From Cohnella endophytica (lineage in GTDB: Bacteria > Bacillota > Bacilli > Paenibacillales > Paenibacillaceae), in assembly GCF_003628305.1 (NCBI RefSeq), contig NZ_RBZM01000002.1, positions 310,001-374,000 of the forward strand: a stretch of 64,000 nt of DNA, read 5' to 3'. The translations under genes and the position numbers were made by a program. Shown piece after piece: positions 1 to 7,820 of the stretch (positions within the stretch are counted from its first letter, which is position 1; every line of letters starts with the position of its first letter). The notes below the pieces were generated by a model. That model did not search any database and was not told where the DNA came from. It saw nothing but the letters and a program-made list of their open reading frames with translations.

Positions 1-237
1 GAGCTCCGCCTGCGCGCGCACGGAACGAAGCAAGCTGTCTTCCCCATCGATCTCGATGCCTCCGGTGTCAATTACGCTAAAAAATCTTCCATTCCACTCG
101 CCGGTGCCGTAGATTCGGTCGCGAGTAATACCGGGTTTATCTTCTACGATCGCGAGCCGGTCGCCGATAAACCGGTTGAATATCGTCGATTTGCCTACGT
201 TCGGCCTCCCGACGATGGCGATTACGGGTCTTGCCAT
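1..237 (-). CDS. der: Ribosome assembly GTPase Der (EngA), N-terminal part only
   Basis: The first 79 codons of the double-domain GTPase Der, which acts in 50S ribosomal subunit maturation. The P-loop is visible near residue 9 (GRPNVGKST), followed by the switch region (PGITRDR) and the G3 motif DTGG. The gene runs off the left edge of the window, so the second GTPase domain and KH-like domain cannot be seen. It is the last gene of a minus-strand series yphA, YIEGIA gene, small partner, der, an order close to that of B. subtilis. The identification is secure from the motif set. Confidence 0.96.
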   Translation of the reverse strand, partial: MARPVIAIVGRPNVGKSTIFNRFIGDRLAIVEDKPGITRDRIYGTGEWNGRFFSVIDTGGIEIDGEDSLLRSVRAQAEL

Positions 238-348
238 ATTTTCCACTCCTCAACTTGTACCACAACTTTGCCGTCCTCGGGACGGCAGATGTTAAAAACA
301 CCCACAATCTTCATCATAACAAAAATCGTCGGGATTGGCTAACGATTC

Positions 349-540
349 TTATTGGGATTCACTATGATGATCCACGATGATGAATAAGTCCGGATGTACT
401 TCGTGCGCCGCGCAGTCCAATACCTTCTCCACCAGGTGGGATATTTTCTGCAAGTCTTCCCGGTCCTTCGCAAAAAACATCGGGGCTCCTCCGCCCACGC
501 TTTCCTTATCCGTCGTGATAATGCCAACGATTTTAGCCAA
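349..540 (-). CDS. Small capping-type partner of the YIEGIA protein
   Basis: A 63-residue soluble protein. It begins with a beta-strand-like segment (MAKIVGIITTD), has a glycine-rich turn (VGGGAPMFF) and ends in a histidine pair (DHHSESQ). Small proteins of this kind are annotated as the capping complex subunit for YIEGIA; the recognition here rests on sequence look and on position directly downstream of the YIEGIA gene. The start is TTG, placed by the Shine-Dalgarno sequence GGAGGGG that lies inside the end of the YIEGIA reading frame; the two genes overlap by 8 bases, so translation is probably coupled. Its biochemical function is not known to me. Confidence 0.78.
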   Translation of the reverse strand: MAKIVGIITTDKESVGGGAPMFFAKDREDLQKISHLVEKVLDCAAHEVHPDLFIIVDHHSESQ

Positions 541-1453
541 CCGGCTTCCCCTCCGTGCTTTTGCGATTCGCTTCGGTCGGCATTCGGACGGCCGCCTCTA
601 ATAAAGGCACGCTGCAGACCGCTTGGTAAGCTTTATCATCGTCCTTCTCCCGGGGTAATACGAGCAGGCCAAGCTTTCCCGTCCGCAAGCCAAGCTTGGC
701 GATCGGGAGCAGCGCCGGATCTCCGTCGTCCCGATAGACGCCCAACCTCGTAGAGACGTCGTGCAGAATAGCCTGACGCTGACCCAAGTTGGCGATCGTA
801 ACTTTGGAATCGTCGTTTTTGGGAGTCAGAATGAAGCCCATGCCCTCCTCTTCGATAATCGTGCGATTCTCATCCAATCCCACGTTCATCATGTACACGT
901 CGCCAACGTACAGATTCGGACCGTCAAACTTCACCGTCGCTCTCTCAACGGTTGCGACGTGCGTAATCGACTTGCCTTTCATGAAGCGAAGAACGACGAA
1001 CAAAGTTACCGCTCCCGCAATCAAGCCGGACCACCAATTAAATACGAGAGCGCATAAGCTCGACAAAAATGCCGCCAAGATCGCCAAATAATTGCGCCCC
1101 TCGAACACGACCGCGATTCCCTCGATATAAGCCGCGCCTTTGGGCACGAGCTCCAGATGGTCGATCGCCGTTAACGTGCCGCGTTCCATATTACGAACTT
1201 CGCGGAACTGCTGAGCCGCCAGCGCGAGGAAGGTGATCGCCGTATAATTTTTATTGTACAACGACGGAACAGCAACCGCTCCTAACGCTCCGGCGATCAA
1301 GCCCAGAGCTAGATGAATGATTTTGCCATGCGGATAGGCCGGGTATTGCCGATAATCGCTACGCAGCATAATTATCCGCGTCGCCATTCCGAACGCCGTC
1401 CCGAGGACTACGCTTGTCATATCTTTGTGGGTAACGAGCCAATGCGAGATCAC
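533..1453 (-). CDS. YIEGIA family membrane protein
   Basis: Integral membrane protein of 306 residues carrying the diagnostic motif YIEGIA near residue 125, with several hydrophobic segments in the N-terminal two thirds and a soluble C-terminal domain. The family is typical of endospore formers and occurs in the yphA-der region. The start chosen is GTG at 1453, not the ATG 39 bases upstream: AGGAGG sits 9 bases before this GTG, and the GTG overlaps the stop of the preceding yphA gene as GTGA, the usual sign of coupling. Its C-terminal end overlaps the small partner gene. A spore role is inferred from family distribution and context only. Confidence 0.85.
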   Translation of the reverse strand: MISHWLVTHKDMTSVVLGTAFGMATRIIMLRSDYRQYPAYPHGKIIHLALGLIAGALGAVAVPSLYNKNYTAITFLALAAQQFREVRNMERGTLTAIDHLELVPKGAAYIEGIAVVFEGRNYLAILAAFLSSLCALVFNWWSGLIAGAVTLFVVLRFMKGKSITHVATVERATVKFDGPNLYVGDVYMMNVGLDENRTIIEEEGMGFILTPKNDDSKVTIANLGQRQAILHDVSTRLGVYRDDGDPALLPIAKLGLRTGKLGLLVLPREKDDDKAYQAVCSVPLLEAAVRMPTEANRKSTEGKPVG

Positions 1454-2088
1454 CAACGTTGTCCTCCTCTGCCGCCCCATCTTGGTGCCCATCTTCTTGC
1501 GAGCTCCATCGTAGCTTTAACGGATATCGTACCCAATCTCGCGCTCAATAACGCCACCCACCAAGCCTCCATCCAATCCATCGCCCGGGAGATCGGAATC
1601 GCCTCGGACGCCATGGACGAATGCACGAATGCCGTGATGCCGTCGCTTAAATAGAATGCGGCTGAAATCGCCAGTACTTGCTCCGACACGCCGCGAAGCA
1701 ATACTGCGGCTAATGCCCCCACGATCATCGCCGTTAACCAAGAAGCGTAAGCATGAGAGAATCCGGAGGGATAGTACGCCAATCGGCTTATCAATACGTA
1801 CACTGCGCCAAGCAGCACGCCAGAGGACATGGCCATCCAACGCCGTACGGAAGGAGTTATGACCGCGAGCACGACAATGGCTACAAGCGTCCAAAGCCAT
1901 GCACCGTTAAAGGTTAATGCCAGCGTTAATTTTACGTTAATGAGCAGCGCCATCGGCCAAACAGCCAAAAATACGCCCACGGCCCAATGAGGAAGCCGCT
2001 CCTTCGATTCCTCGCGCCATCCGCTCCACCACAATATCGTAGTCAGAAGCCATAAAAACGCGGCCCCAAATGCCGGCGACATTCCCAT
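1450..2088 (-). CDS. yphA: YphA-like membrane protein
   Basis: Very hydrophobic protein of 212 residues with about six predicted membrane segments and little soluble sequence. Its position between rpsA and the YIEGIA gene matches yphA of B. subtilis, whose function is unknown. The start at 2088 (MGMSPAFG) is preferred over an upstream ATG because GGAGGTG lies 5 bases before it. The last four bases overlap the GTG start of the next gene. No catalytic motif is visible. The name rests mainly on synteny, so the gene symbol is less sure than the fact that this is a real membrane protein. Confidence 0.72.
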   Translation of the reverse strand: MGMSPAFGAAFLWLLTTILWWSGWREESKERLPHWAVGVFLAVWPMALLINVKLTLALTFNGAWLWTLVAIVVLAVITPSVRRWMAMSSGVLLGAVYVLISRLAYYPSGFSHAYASWLTAMIVGALAAVLLRGVSEQVLAISAAFYLSDGITAFVHSSMASEAIPISRAMDWMEAWWVALLSARLGTISVKATMELARRWAPRWGGRGGQRW

Positions 2089-2150
2089 CCGTCCACCTCC
2101 ATGAACGTAGTATGCGCCTGAAAGAACGATAACCATGCCTCAATGGCGCA

Positions 2151-2177
2151 AAAGAAAAAACCCGCCAAAATGGCGGG
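2151..2177 (-). terminator. Intrinsic terminator after rpsA
   Basis: A 7-bp GC stem (CCCGCCA/TGGCGGG) with a 3-base loop is followed on the minus strand by a run of T residues. It lies just past the rpsA stop codon, so it ends rpsA transcription before yphA. Confidence 0.85.
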
Positions 2178-2199
2178 TTCGGATTACGCATATAACAAC

Positions 2200-3435
2200 T
2201 TACTTGAATTTGCTCAGCTTGTCGCCGAATCTCTCTCCAAGGTTAAAGCTCATGTTTTCAACCGGAGGAAGGTTCGCCTCTTCGCGCGGTGCACGCGGAG
2301 AGCGCGGTTCGCGGTGCTCGCGTTCCGGACGAGCTGGCGCTTCTTCCGTTTCCTTGATGGACAAGGATACGCGCTTCTCTGCAGCGTTGAAGTCCAATAC
2401 TTTCGCTTGAACTTCTTGGCCTTCTTTCAGCACTTCGAAAGGAGTCGCCACGTGACGGTGAGCGATCTGAGAAATATGCACGAGACCTTCTACGCCCGGA
2501 GCGATTTCGACGAATGCGCCGAAGCTCACAAGACGTTTCACGACGCCGGTTACGATATCGCCGACGTTAAATTGTCCTGTAGCGGAATCCCAAGGACCCG
2601 GTTGAGCCGCTTTGATGCTTAGCGAAATTTTACCGAGCGAAGGATCTACCTTCAGAACTTTAACGTTCACGCTTTGGCCTTCGGATACGACATCGGCAGG
2701 ATGAGCGACATGCGACCATGCGATCTCGGATACGTGAACGAGACCGTCGATTCCGCCGATATCCACGAACGCTCCGAATGGAGTAAGGCGTTGAACTTTG
2801 CCTTCCAGCACTTGACCGGGTTGCAAGTTTGCCATGATTTGTTGTTTTTGAGTTTCGTATTCGGCATCCAACACGTCTTTGGCGGACAAAATGACCTTGT
2901 TGTTCTCGCGGTCGATTTCTTTCACCTTTACTTTTAACGTGCGGCCTTTGTAGCCGGCGAAATCTTCGACGAAATGACGCTCTACCATAGAAGCCGGGAT
3001 AAATCCGCGAACGCCTACGTCTGCAACCAATCCGCCTTTAACGACGTCGGTAATCGTCACTTCGAACGCTTCGCCGTTATCGAACTTCGCTTGAAGTTCA
3101 TCCCAAGCGCGCGGGCTGTCGATTTGACGTTTGGACAAGACGAGGGATTCCTTCGCATCGTTGATGCTTACGATTTTCGCTTCGACTTCTTGACCGATTT
3201 GCACGGCCTCGGCGGCATTCTCCAGGTTAACGGACGAAAGCTCGCGCAACGGGATGACACCGTCGTATTTATATCCAAGGCTAACGTACGCTTGGTTATC
3301 CTCGATTTTGACTACCGTACCTTTCACGGTATCGCCTTTTTTCAAGGTCACGAGATTTTCCAGTGCATCCTGGCTGACCGTTTCCGTTGCCGGTTCGGCG
3401 GCAGCCGTTTCCTGGACGTTGATTTCTTCAGACAT
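2200..3435 (-). CDS. rpsA: 30S ribosomal protein S1 homologue (four S1 domains)
   Basis: 411 residues with four consecutive S1 RNA-binding domains, at roughly 30-105, 118-190, 205-275 and 290-360. The last two carry the repeated signatures LTPFGAFVDIGG and LVSFGAFVEIAPG. The charged tail (about 365-411) is rich in Arg, Glu and Pro. Low-GC Gram-positive S1 proteins have four or five domains, against six in E. coli, so the length fits YpfD of B. subtilis. It follows plsC and cmk as in Bacillus and has its own terminator. A good ribosome binding site (GAGGAGG) precedes the ATG. Confidence 0.95.
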   Translation of the reverse strand: MSEEINVQETAAAEPATETVSQDALENLVTLKKGDTVKGTVVKIEDNQAYVSLGYKYDGVIPLRELSSVNLENAAEAVQIGQEVEAKIVSINDAKESLVLSKRQIDSPRAWDELQAKFDNGEAFEVTITDVVKGGLVADVGVRGFIPASMVERHFVEDFAGYKGRTLKVKVKEIDRENNKVILSAKDVLDAEYETQKQQIMANLQPGQVLEGKVQRLTPFGAFVDIGGIDGLVHVSEIAWSHVAHPADVVSEGQSVNVKVLKVDPSLGKISLSIKAAQPGPWDSATGQFNVGDIVTGVVKRLVSFGAFVEIAPGVEGLVHISQIAHRHVATPFEVLKEGQEVQAKVLDFNAAEKRVSLSIKETEEAPARPEREHREPRSPRAPREEANLPPVENMSFNLGERFGDKLSKFK

Positions 3436-3587
3436 GAAAATTACCTCCTCAGTTCTACCCCAACTTTATTTAAACCCGCTTCTAGCGGCGCTTAAATCTC
3501 TTTTACCCGAAATCATGAGTACCGAACGCGATAAGCGTCCAAATAATGCCTTTAGTATGAGAGATTTCGCTCGGAAACATGCATCGC

Positions 3588-4175
3588 TTAAGATGCCGGT
3601 TTGCCGGACTTAACCATCTCGCGAATCCGCGACATAATGAGTTCCGTCGCTTCTTCCATGCTTTCGGTCGTGCCTTGCTCCGCGTACGATTTCATATCGA
3701 TCGGCGCGCCGTATACGGCCACCATCTTGCGGAAGGGGCGGTAATCCCCTACCAATGCGACGGGAACGACGATCGCTTCCGACCTAAGCGCCATGGTAAC
3801 GGCTCCCCGTTTGCCCATGCCGACTTGTTCGTTGCGGGTACCTTCCGGAAAAATTCCCATCACATGGCCGCCGCGTAGCAAATTGATCGCCGTCCGGATC
3901 GCTTCCTTGCTTACGCCTCCCCTTTTGACTGGGAAAGCTCCGACTGCTCGAATCAAGTAGCCGAACAACGGAATGCGGAACAATTCTTCTTTGGCCATAT
4001 AATGAACTTTACGAGGTACGAATACCCCCAAAGTGATGGGATCTTGTAAGCTCTTATGATTGCTGCATAAGATGACCGGTCCTTCGCGAGGGATGTTATT
4101 GACTCCCCTGGCTTCCAGTCGGTACAGGAGCACGAATAAAGCACGGAGAATCAGTCTCATAAACCGATATAACAT
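3588..4175 (-). CDS. plsC: 1-acyl-sn-glycerol-3-phosphate acyltransferase
   Basis: Membrane-associated enzyme of 195 residues that adds the second acyl chain to lysophosphatidic acid in phospholipid synthesis. The acyltransferase HX4D-type motif is seen as NHKSLQDP near residue 38, and the glycerol-phosphate binding block as FPEGTRN near residue 110. An N-terminal hydrophobic helix precedes the catalytic domain. The gene starts 4 bases after the cmk stop, with the Shine-Dalgarno GGAGGAG inside the end of cmk, so the two form one operon. The length is typical of the short Gram-positive PlsC proteins. Confidence 0.93.
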   Translation of the reverse strand: MLYRFMRLILRALFVLLYRLEARGVNNIPREGPVILCSNHKSLQDPITLGVFVPRKVHYMAKEELFRIPLFGYLIRAVGAFPVKRGGVSKEAIRTAINLLRGGHVMGIFPEGTRNEQVGMGKRGAVTMALRSEAIVVPVALVGDYRPFRKMVAVYGAPIDMKSYAEQGTTESMEEATELIMSRIREMVKSGKPAS

Positions 4176-4178
4176 AAT

Positions 4179-4883
4179 TTACTTCTCCTCCGCCGAAATG
4201 GTGCCCGCCTTCTCGAGGCTCCATCGCACGATTTCTTCCGCTACTTGTTCGATCGTCAGTCCGGTAGAGTCGATCAACCTCGCGTCCGCTGCTTGCACCA
4301 AAGGAGCGATTTCTCTCTCCTGGTCTAACCGGTCGCGCTCCGCGATCTCCTGCTCCAGTTGGTCTAACGAGATGCCCGCATCCGGGCCAAGCTCAAGAAA
4401 TCTGCGACTTGCCCGCTCGCGCGGGGTTGCCGTCAAGAACACTTTCAATTCGGCGTTCGGCAACACGTGAGTGCCGATATCCCGGCCATCCATGACTACG
4501 CCTTTCTCTTCCGCCATGAGTCGTTGAAGTTCGGACATTCGGTTGCGCACGCTTTCGATCCGGGCAACGTAGGAAACATTGCGGTTGATCTCATGCGATC
4601 TTAGCTTATCGCTGACGTCCTCGCCGTTCACCCAAACTTGCTGGGATTCGGCTCCGGGCAGTAAAGCGATATCCAAATCGTACGCCAAACGGCCTACCAT
4701 TTCCGAGTCGTCCGTCGCAATCCCCGATTCGAGCGCCTTGAGCGTAACCGCCCGGTACATGGCCCCCGTGTCTACGTAAATGTATTGAAGCGCCTTTGCG
4801 ACCAACCGGGCAACCGTGCTCTTGCCCGCGCCCGCGGGCCCGTCAATGGCAATGTTAATTCGATGGGAGTTCGATGTATTCAT
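4179..4883 (-). CDS. cmk: Cytidylate kinase
   Basis: Phosphorylates CMP and dCMP with ATP. The 234-residue protein has the P-loop GPAGAGKST near residue 15, the CMP-binding region DTGAMYRA near 38 and the conserved GRDIGTHVLPNA block near 155. Size and motifs match bacterial cytidylate kinases. It is followed at once by plsC and then rpsA, the order known in Bacillus. A sigma-A-type promoter lies about 85 bases upstream, with a hairpin between promoter and gene. Confidence 0.96.
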   Translation of the reverse strand: MNTSNSHRINIAIDGPAGAGKSTVARLVAKALQYIYVDTGAMYRAVTLKALESGIATDDSEMVGRLAYDLDIALLPGAESQQVWVNGEDVSDKLRSHEINRNVSYVARIESVRNRMSELQRLMAEEKGVVMDGRDIGTHVLPNAELKVFLTATPRERASRRFLELGPDAGISLDQLEQEIAERDRLDQEREIAPLVQAADARLIDSTGLTIEQVAEEIVRWSLEKAGTISAEEK

Positions 4884-4928
4884 GGGGAAACGACTGGCCT
4901 CCTAAGCGACAACAACTGACTGAGTTGA

Positions 4929-4954
4929 GAAAAAATAAGGCAGGCTAAGCCTGC
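4929..4954 (-). terminator. Hairpin with U-tract upstream of cmk
   Basis: A 7-bp stem (AGCAGGC-type arms at 4940-4946 and 4948-4954) is followed on the minus strand by CTTATTTTTTC. It looks like an intrinsic terminator for the gene ending at 5015. It also lies only about 8-30 bases downstream of the predicted cmk transcription start, so it could act as a 5' leader hairpin. Confidence 0.6.
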
Positions 4955-4967
4955 TATAATCGAGAAA

Positions 4968-4996
4968 ATTATACCACAGCGGCACCCATGATGCAA
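4968..4996 (-). promoter_or_regulatory. Sigma-A-type promoter for cmk-plsC
   Basis: On the minus strand TTGCAT (4991-4996) and a perfect TATAAT (4968-4973) are separated by exactly 17 bases. The promoter sits just past the stop of the preceding gene and points to cmk. Confidence 0.75.
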
Positions 4997-5014
4997 AAGA
5001 AGCGCATTCGCACG

Positions 5015-5359
5015 CTAGCGAGGGACATAATGAAACGGTATCCCTTCCGAACGGTCCGTCGTCGTCAATAGCCGTCTCATAGCCGGAAATTGAAGCACTA
5101 GCTGGGCTAAGATCAGCAAAAGCGCGAGCAGCAAAATCCCCCGCGCGATACGTCTTTCTATTCGGCCCGACCATTCCGCGAACAAGGTTCCGTAGTTTTC
5201 TTCGTCTTTATTTCGCGAGTTTTTGCGATTGCTTTCTTCCCGGCGGTCGCGATTGTCCAAGATTACCCGGCCTCCTAAATCAAACGATTTCGGCGCCAAT
5301 GGAGACGGCGAAATACGTTCGTAACTCGTTAGAGGAGGTTGCCCGGATTGATCTTCCAA
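5015..5359 (-). CDS. Small membrane protein, YpfB/DUF5359-like
   Basis: 114 residues: an N-terminal polar, charged half (about 1-68) followed by one strong membrane helix near 73-92 (GILLLALLLILAQLV) and a short tail. B. subtilis has a small single-helix protein, YpfB (DUF5359), at the same place between ypfA and cmk. The match here is to the C-terminal helix region and the position; the long polar N-terminal part is extra. The start is TTG at 5359, with AAGGAT, inside the end of the upstream gene, as ribosome binding site. Function unknown. Confidence 0.6.
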   Translation of the reverse strand: MEDQSGQPPLTSYERISPSPLAPKSFDLGGRVILDNRDRREESNRKNSRNKDEENYGTLFAEWSGRIERRIARGILLLALLLILAQLVLQFPAMRRLLTTTDRSEGIPFHYVPR

Positions 5360-5362
5360 GGG

Positions 5363-6043
5363 TCAATCCTTACGCATGTCCAATTGGCGTTCGAAGCAAT
5401 AGCGGATAATTTTCTGTTGATCCGAATCCGCGATTTCCTGGAAACGCATCATGACGAGATGCTTATCCGGCTCGACCGGCAACACCCTCACGACTTCCCC
5501 TTCGAATCTCGCATGGGCGATTGAGCCGCCTCTATAGGTTAATAATAGCCAACAAGACAGGACGGCATTCTGTTCGACGGGCCATTTTCGATCGCATTGG
5601 AAAGAGACTCCGCCCCCTCCGACGTCTTCTGTAACGGCGACGATACGAAGCTTGTCCCCGAATTTCACGGCGATCTCCAAATTCGCCTCAACCCGAAGGA
5701 AGCTGCGTCGTTGGTCTTTCGTGATCTCCTCGAGCTCGGGCTTACGTATGGCGACGAGCGAAACTGCATCTTTGCGGAAGCCGGTAACGGTGCTGGGAAA
5801 TAAGTGCTTCACTCCGTCCGGAGTGAAAAAGTAAAGCTGGAATTGCTCGCCCTGCTGGGCGCGATACAGTCTTCGCGTTTTTTCGTTCAGCGGAATCTCG
5901 ATATAAATATTTTGGTCATCCATGTCCGCGACCCGGGATCTTAGCGTCGTCGGTTCCGCGTCCGTATCGGCTTGTATGTACATCGTTTGATTGATCTTCG
6001 GCAGCACCAGCAACCCTCCACATTCGGCATGATCGGCATTCAT
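5363..6043 (-). CDS. PilZ-domain flagellar brake protein (YpfA/MotI type)
   Basis: 226 residues with an N-terminal YcgR-like beta domain (about 10-100) and a C-terminal PilZ domain (about 103-215). In Bacillus this protein binds cyclic di-GMP and disengages the flagellar stator. The PilZ arginine motif is seen as RRSFLR near residue 112. The second motif, usually (D/N)xSxxG, reads DVGGGG, so the serine is replaced by glycine; cyclic di-GMP binding may still occur but is not certain. Position between ypeB and cmk matches ypfA. A TATAAT-like element lies just upstream of the start. Confidence 0.82.
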   Translation of the reverse strand: MNADHAECGGLLVLPKINQTMYIQADTDAEPTTLRSRVADMDDQNIYIEIPLNEKTRRLYRAQQGEQFQLYFFTPDGVKHLFPSTVTGFRKDAVSLVAIRKPELEEITKDQRRSFLRVEANLEIAVKFGDKLRIVAVTEDVGGGGVSFQCDRKWPVEQNAVLSCWLLLTYRGGSIAHARFEGEVVRVLPVEPDKHLVMMRFQEIADSDQQKIIRYCFERQLDMRKD

Positions 6044-6098
6044 ACCGATCTACACCCCATTATTATATCATGGGCGGAGAAGTTTGGGGAATGTATAA

Positions 6099-6125
6099 CG
6101 CGCCTCCCCGACCGGGGAAGGCGCG
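6099..6125. terminator. GC-rich hairpin downstream of ypeB
   Basis: Stem CGCGCCT/AGGCGCG extended inside by CCCCG/CGGGG. It lies in the 93-base gap after the ypeB stop. The T-run on the minus strand is weak, so termination strength is doubtful. Confidence 0.5.
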
Positions 6126-6136
6126 TATTTTATCCT

Positions 6137-7492
6137 TTATTTGTAGATTGCTTTCGCGGAATCAGGAATTTCTTCGATGCTTTCTTCTACTCCCGTATCC
6201 GCGCTCATGTAAATCCGATACCGATGGTCGTTGATTCTGCCCTCGAACTCATGGCAAAGCACCGGTTCGCGAATATCGTTCTCGATCAAGGCGAGCCCGT
6301 AATTTTCGATCTTGAATTCCGGATTCAGCCCCTCCTGCGCTTTCTCCTTCGTGATTTTCGGAGTGCCCGGAGTCAGAATCTTTTTCGCGAACACATGGTC
6401 CGAAGCTTGCAGGCCGACGACTTCTCCGTTATCCAAAGCTACGCGAACCGTCACCTTGTCGGAATAATTTTTGATCCCGTCGACCAAATGGGCATAAGTG
6501 AATACCGCGACATGGTCGTATTCATCGTAAGTTACCGGAGTCATATCCTTATAATCGTGCCTCGCAAGATACTGCGAGCCTTTGTTGCGCGCGGTGTCGA
6601 AATTCAGCTTGCGCGTTTTGACCTCCCGCGGATTCATGTACCAGAGCAGATGCCCTCCTTTGCGGGTGTAATCCAATTGGACGTTGACATTGTCCGAGCC
6701 TTTGATCGTTACCGTATAAGCCGGCAGGTCGGTCTTGTTTCCGGCTTCCGTAACTTTGGCATCCCCGCTGCCTGCTTGGTGTCCCAAGAAATCGAGAGCT
6801 TTTTTCTTTACCTCATCAGCGGATAAGTTCCGGCCGTCTAAAGCCGCGGACGAAAGCTTTCGATCCGAGGACATGGCCGATGGCCCCCAATCCGATTCCG
6901 GATAAGCTCCCATTTCTTTATCCAGCGTTTTGAATCCGTCGATAATGGAGTTGTCGTTCGGCCCGTTCTCGCTGGCCATCGCGACTTCTACGTCCATCCA
7001 ACGGAGATGGTCCGAGATGACCGCATTTTGAACTTTTCCGAGTTCCTTGTTCACGGAGCCCGCGGTTTTATATAGCGATTTCAACATTTTGACCTCGTCC
7101 TGCGTCATCGGTTGCTTCGACAAGTCGCGAACGGAGGTGCGATAGGCAAAGCTGGAGATGCGCGTAAGAAATTGCTCCGCCTTATTGAACGGCAATAGCG
7201 CCAGAGGAAGCTGGTTGATCTCGTTCTGGGCTTGGCTCGTAAGTCTCCATACGTTGGCCATGCCTTTGCGCTGCATTCCCTGCGATGCGGACGATACCGC
7301 CAGCGTTTGGCCAAGTTGATCATGCAGTTTCCCCATATGGGTGCTAAGATCATGGAACGCGCGTTGATACTGATTCTCCGCCTTGATCAGAACCGAATTT
7401 TTCTCCTGATGCTCTTGGTACCCCCATACGATCGCACCGACAAACAACAAAGTCGCAATCGGGAACATGATGGAACTTAATCGTGCGTACAT
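6137..7492 (-). CDS. ypeB: Spore germination protein YpeB
   Basis: 451 residues with an N-terminal membrane anchor (about 8-24), a long helical region, and a C-terminal half made of PepSY-like repeats (about 215-440). YpeB stabilises and localises the cortex-lytic enzyme SleB in the spore. In Bacillus the gene is directly preceded by sleB. Here the upstream neighbour is instead a 52-residue zinc-ribbon protein and then prsW, so sleB must be elsewhere or replaced. The length matches known YpeB proteins. The ribosome binding site is AAAGGGG. Confidence 0.92.
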   Translation of the reverse strand: MYARLSSIMFPIATLLFVGAIVWGYQEHQEKNSVLIKAENQYQRAFHDLSTHMGKLHDQLGQTLAVSSASQGMQRKGMANVWRLTSQAQNEINQLPLALLPFNKAEQFLTRISSFAYRTSVRDLSKQPMTQDEVKMLKSLYKTAGSVNKELGKVQNAVISDHLRWMDVEVAMASENGPNDNSIIDGFKTLDKEMGAYPESDWGPSAMSSDRKLSSAALDGRNLSADEVKKKALDFLGHQAGSGDAKVTEAGNKTDLPAYTVTIKGSDNVNVQLDYTRKGGHLLWYMNPREVKTRKLNFDTARNKGSQYLARHDYKDMTPVTYDEYDHVAVFTYAHLVDGIKNYSDKVTVRVALDNGEVVGLQASDHVFAKKILTPGTPKITKEKAQEGLNPEFKIENYGLALIENDIREPVLCHEFEGRINDHRYRIYMSADTGVEESIEEIPDSAKAIYK

Positions 7493-7585
7493 GAACAGCC
7501 GACCCCTTTCATTCCCAAACGGTATGCGGTTATTGTGGGGAGAACGTTCCGACTTTATGCGCCATTTTGCCGTCGCGGGGCAAAT

Positions 7586-7630
7586 GAAAAAGAAGAAGCG
7601 CCCATCCCGTCAGATGAGCGCTTCTTCTTC
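7586..7630 (-). terminator. Terminator overlapping the end of a 52-residue gene
   Basis: A long stem (16 positions per arm, one G-T-type mismatch) joins 7591-7606 with 7614-7629 and is followed on the minus strand by a T-rich run. The upstream arm codes for the last residues (EEEALI) of the small protein at 7610-7768. Confidence 0.85.
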
Positions 7631-7768
7631 GATCTCGAAATCTACCGTATTGCTGCAGATGCATTGTTTGAACCCGGTATCAACGCGGCCGCGATCCTTG
7701 CGGCCTCTTAAGATGAATTTCTCGTTGCACCGGTTGCATCTGATCGTGACTTTAAGCCGAATCGACAA
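7610..7768 (-). CDS. 52-residue zinc-ribbon-like protein
   Basis: A short basic protein read from a TTG codon at 7768, with GGGGGAG seven bases before it. Residues 11-14 form CNRC and residues 36-38 form CIC, giving four cysteines spaced like a small zinc ribbon; the middle (RGRKDRGRV) is strongly basic and the tail acidic (EIEEEALI). It has no name known to me. It lies between prsW and ypeB, where Bacillus carries sleB, and its last codons are part of a transcription terminator. Coding status is supported by the ribosome binding site, the cysteine pattern and the terminator position. Confidence 0.65.
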   Translation of the reverse strand: MSIRLKVTIRCNRCNEKFILRGRKDRGRVDTGFKQCICSNTVDFEIEEEALI

Positions 7769-7820
7769 CGGCCTACTCCCCCTCTGCCGGATATTCCCAC
7801 ACCCAGTATAGACGGAACGG

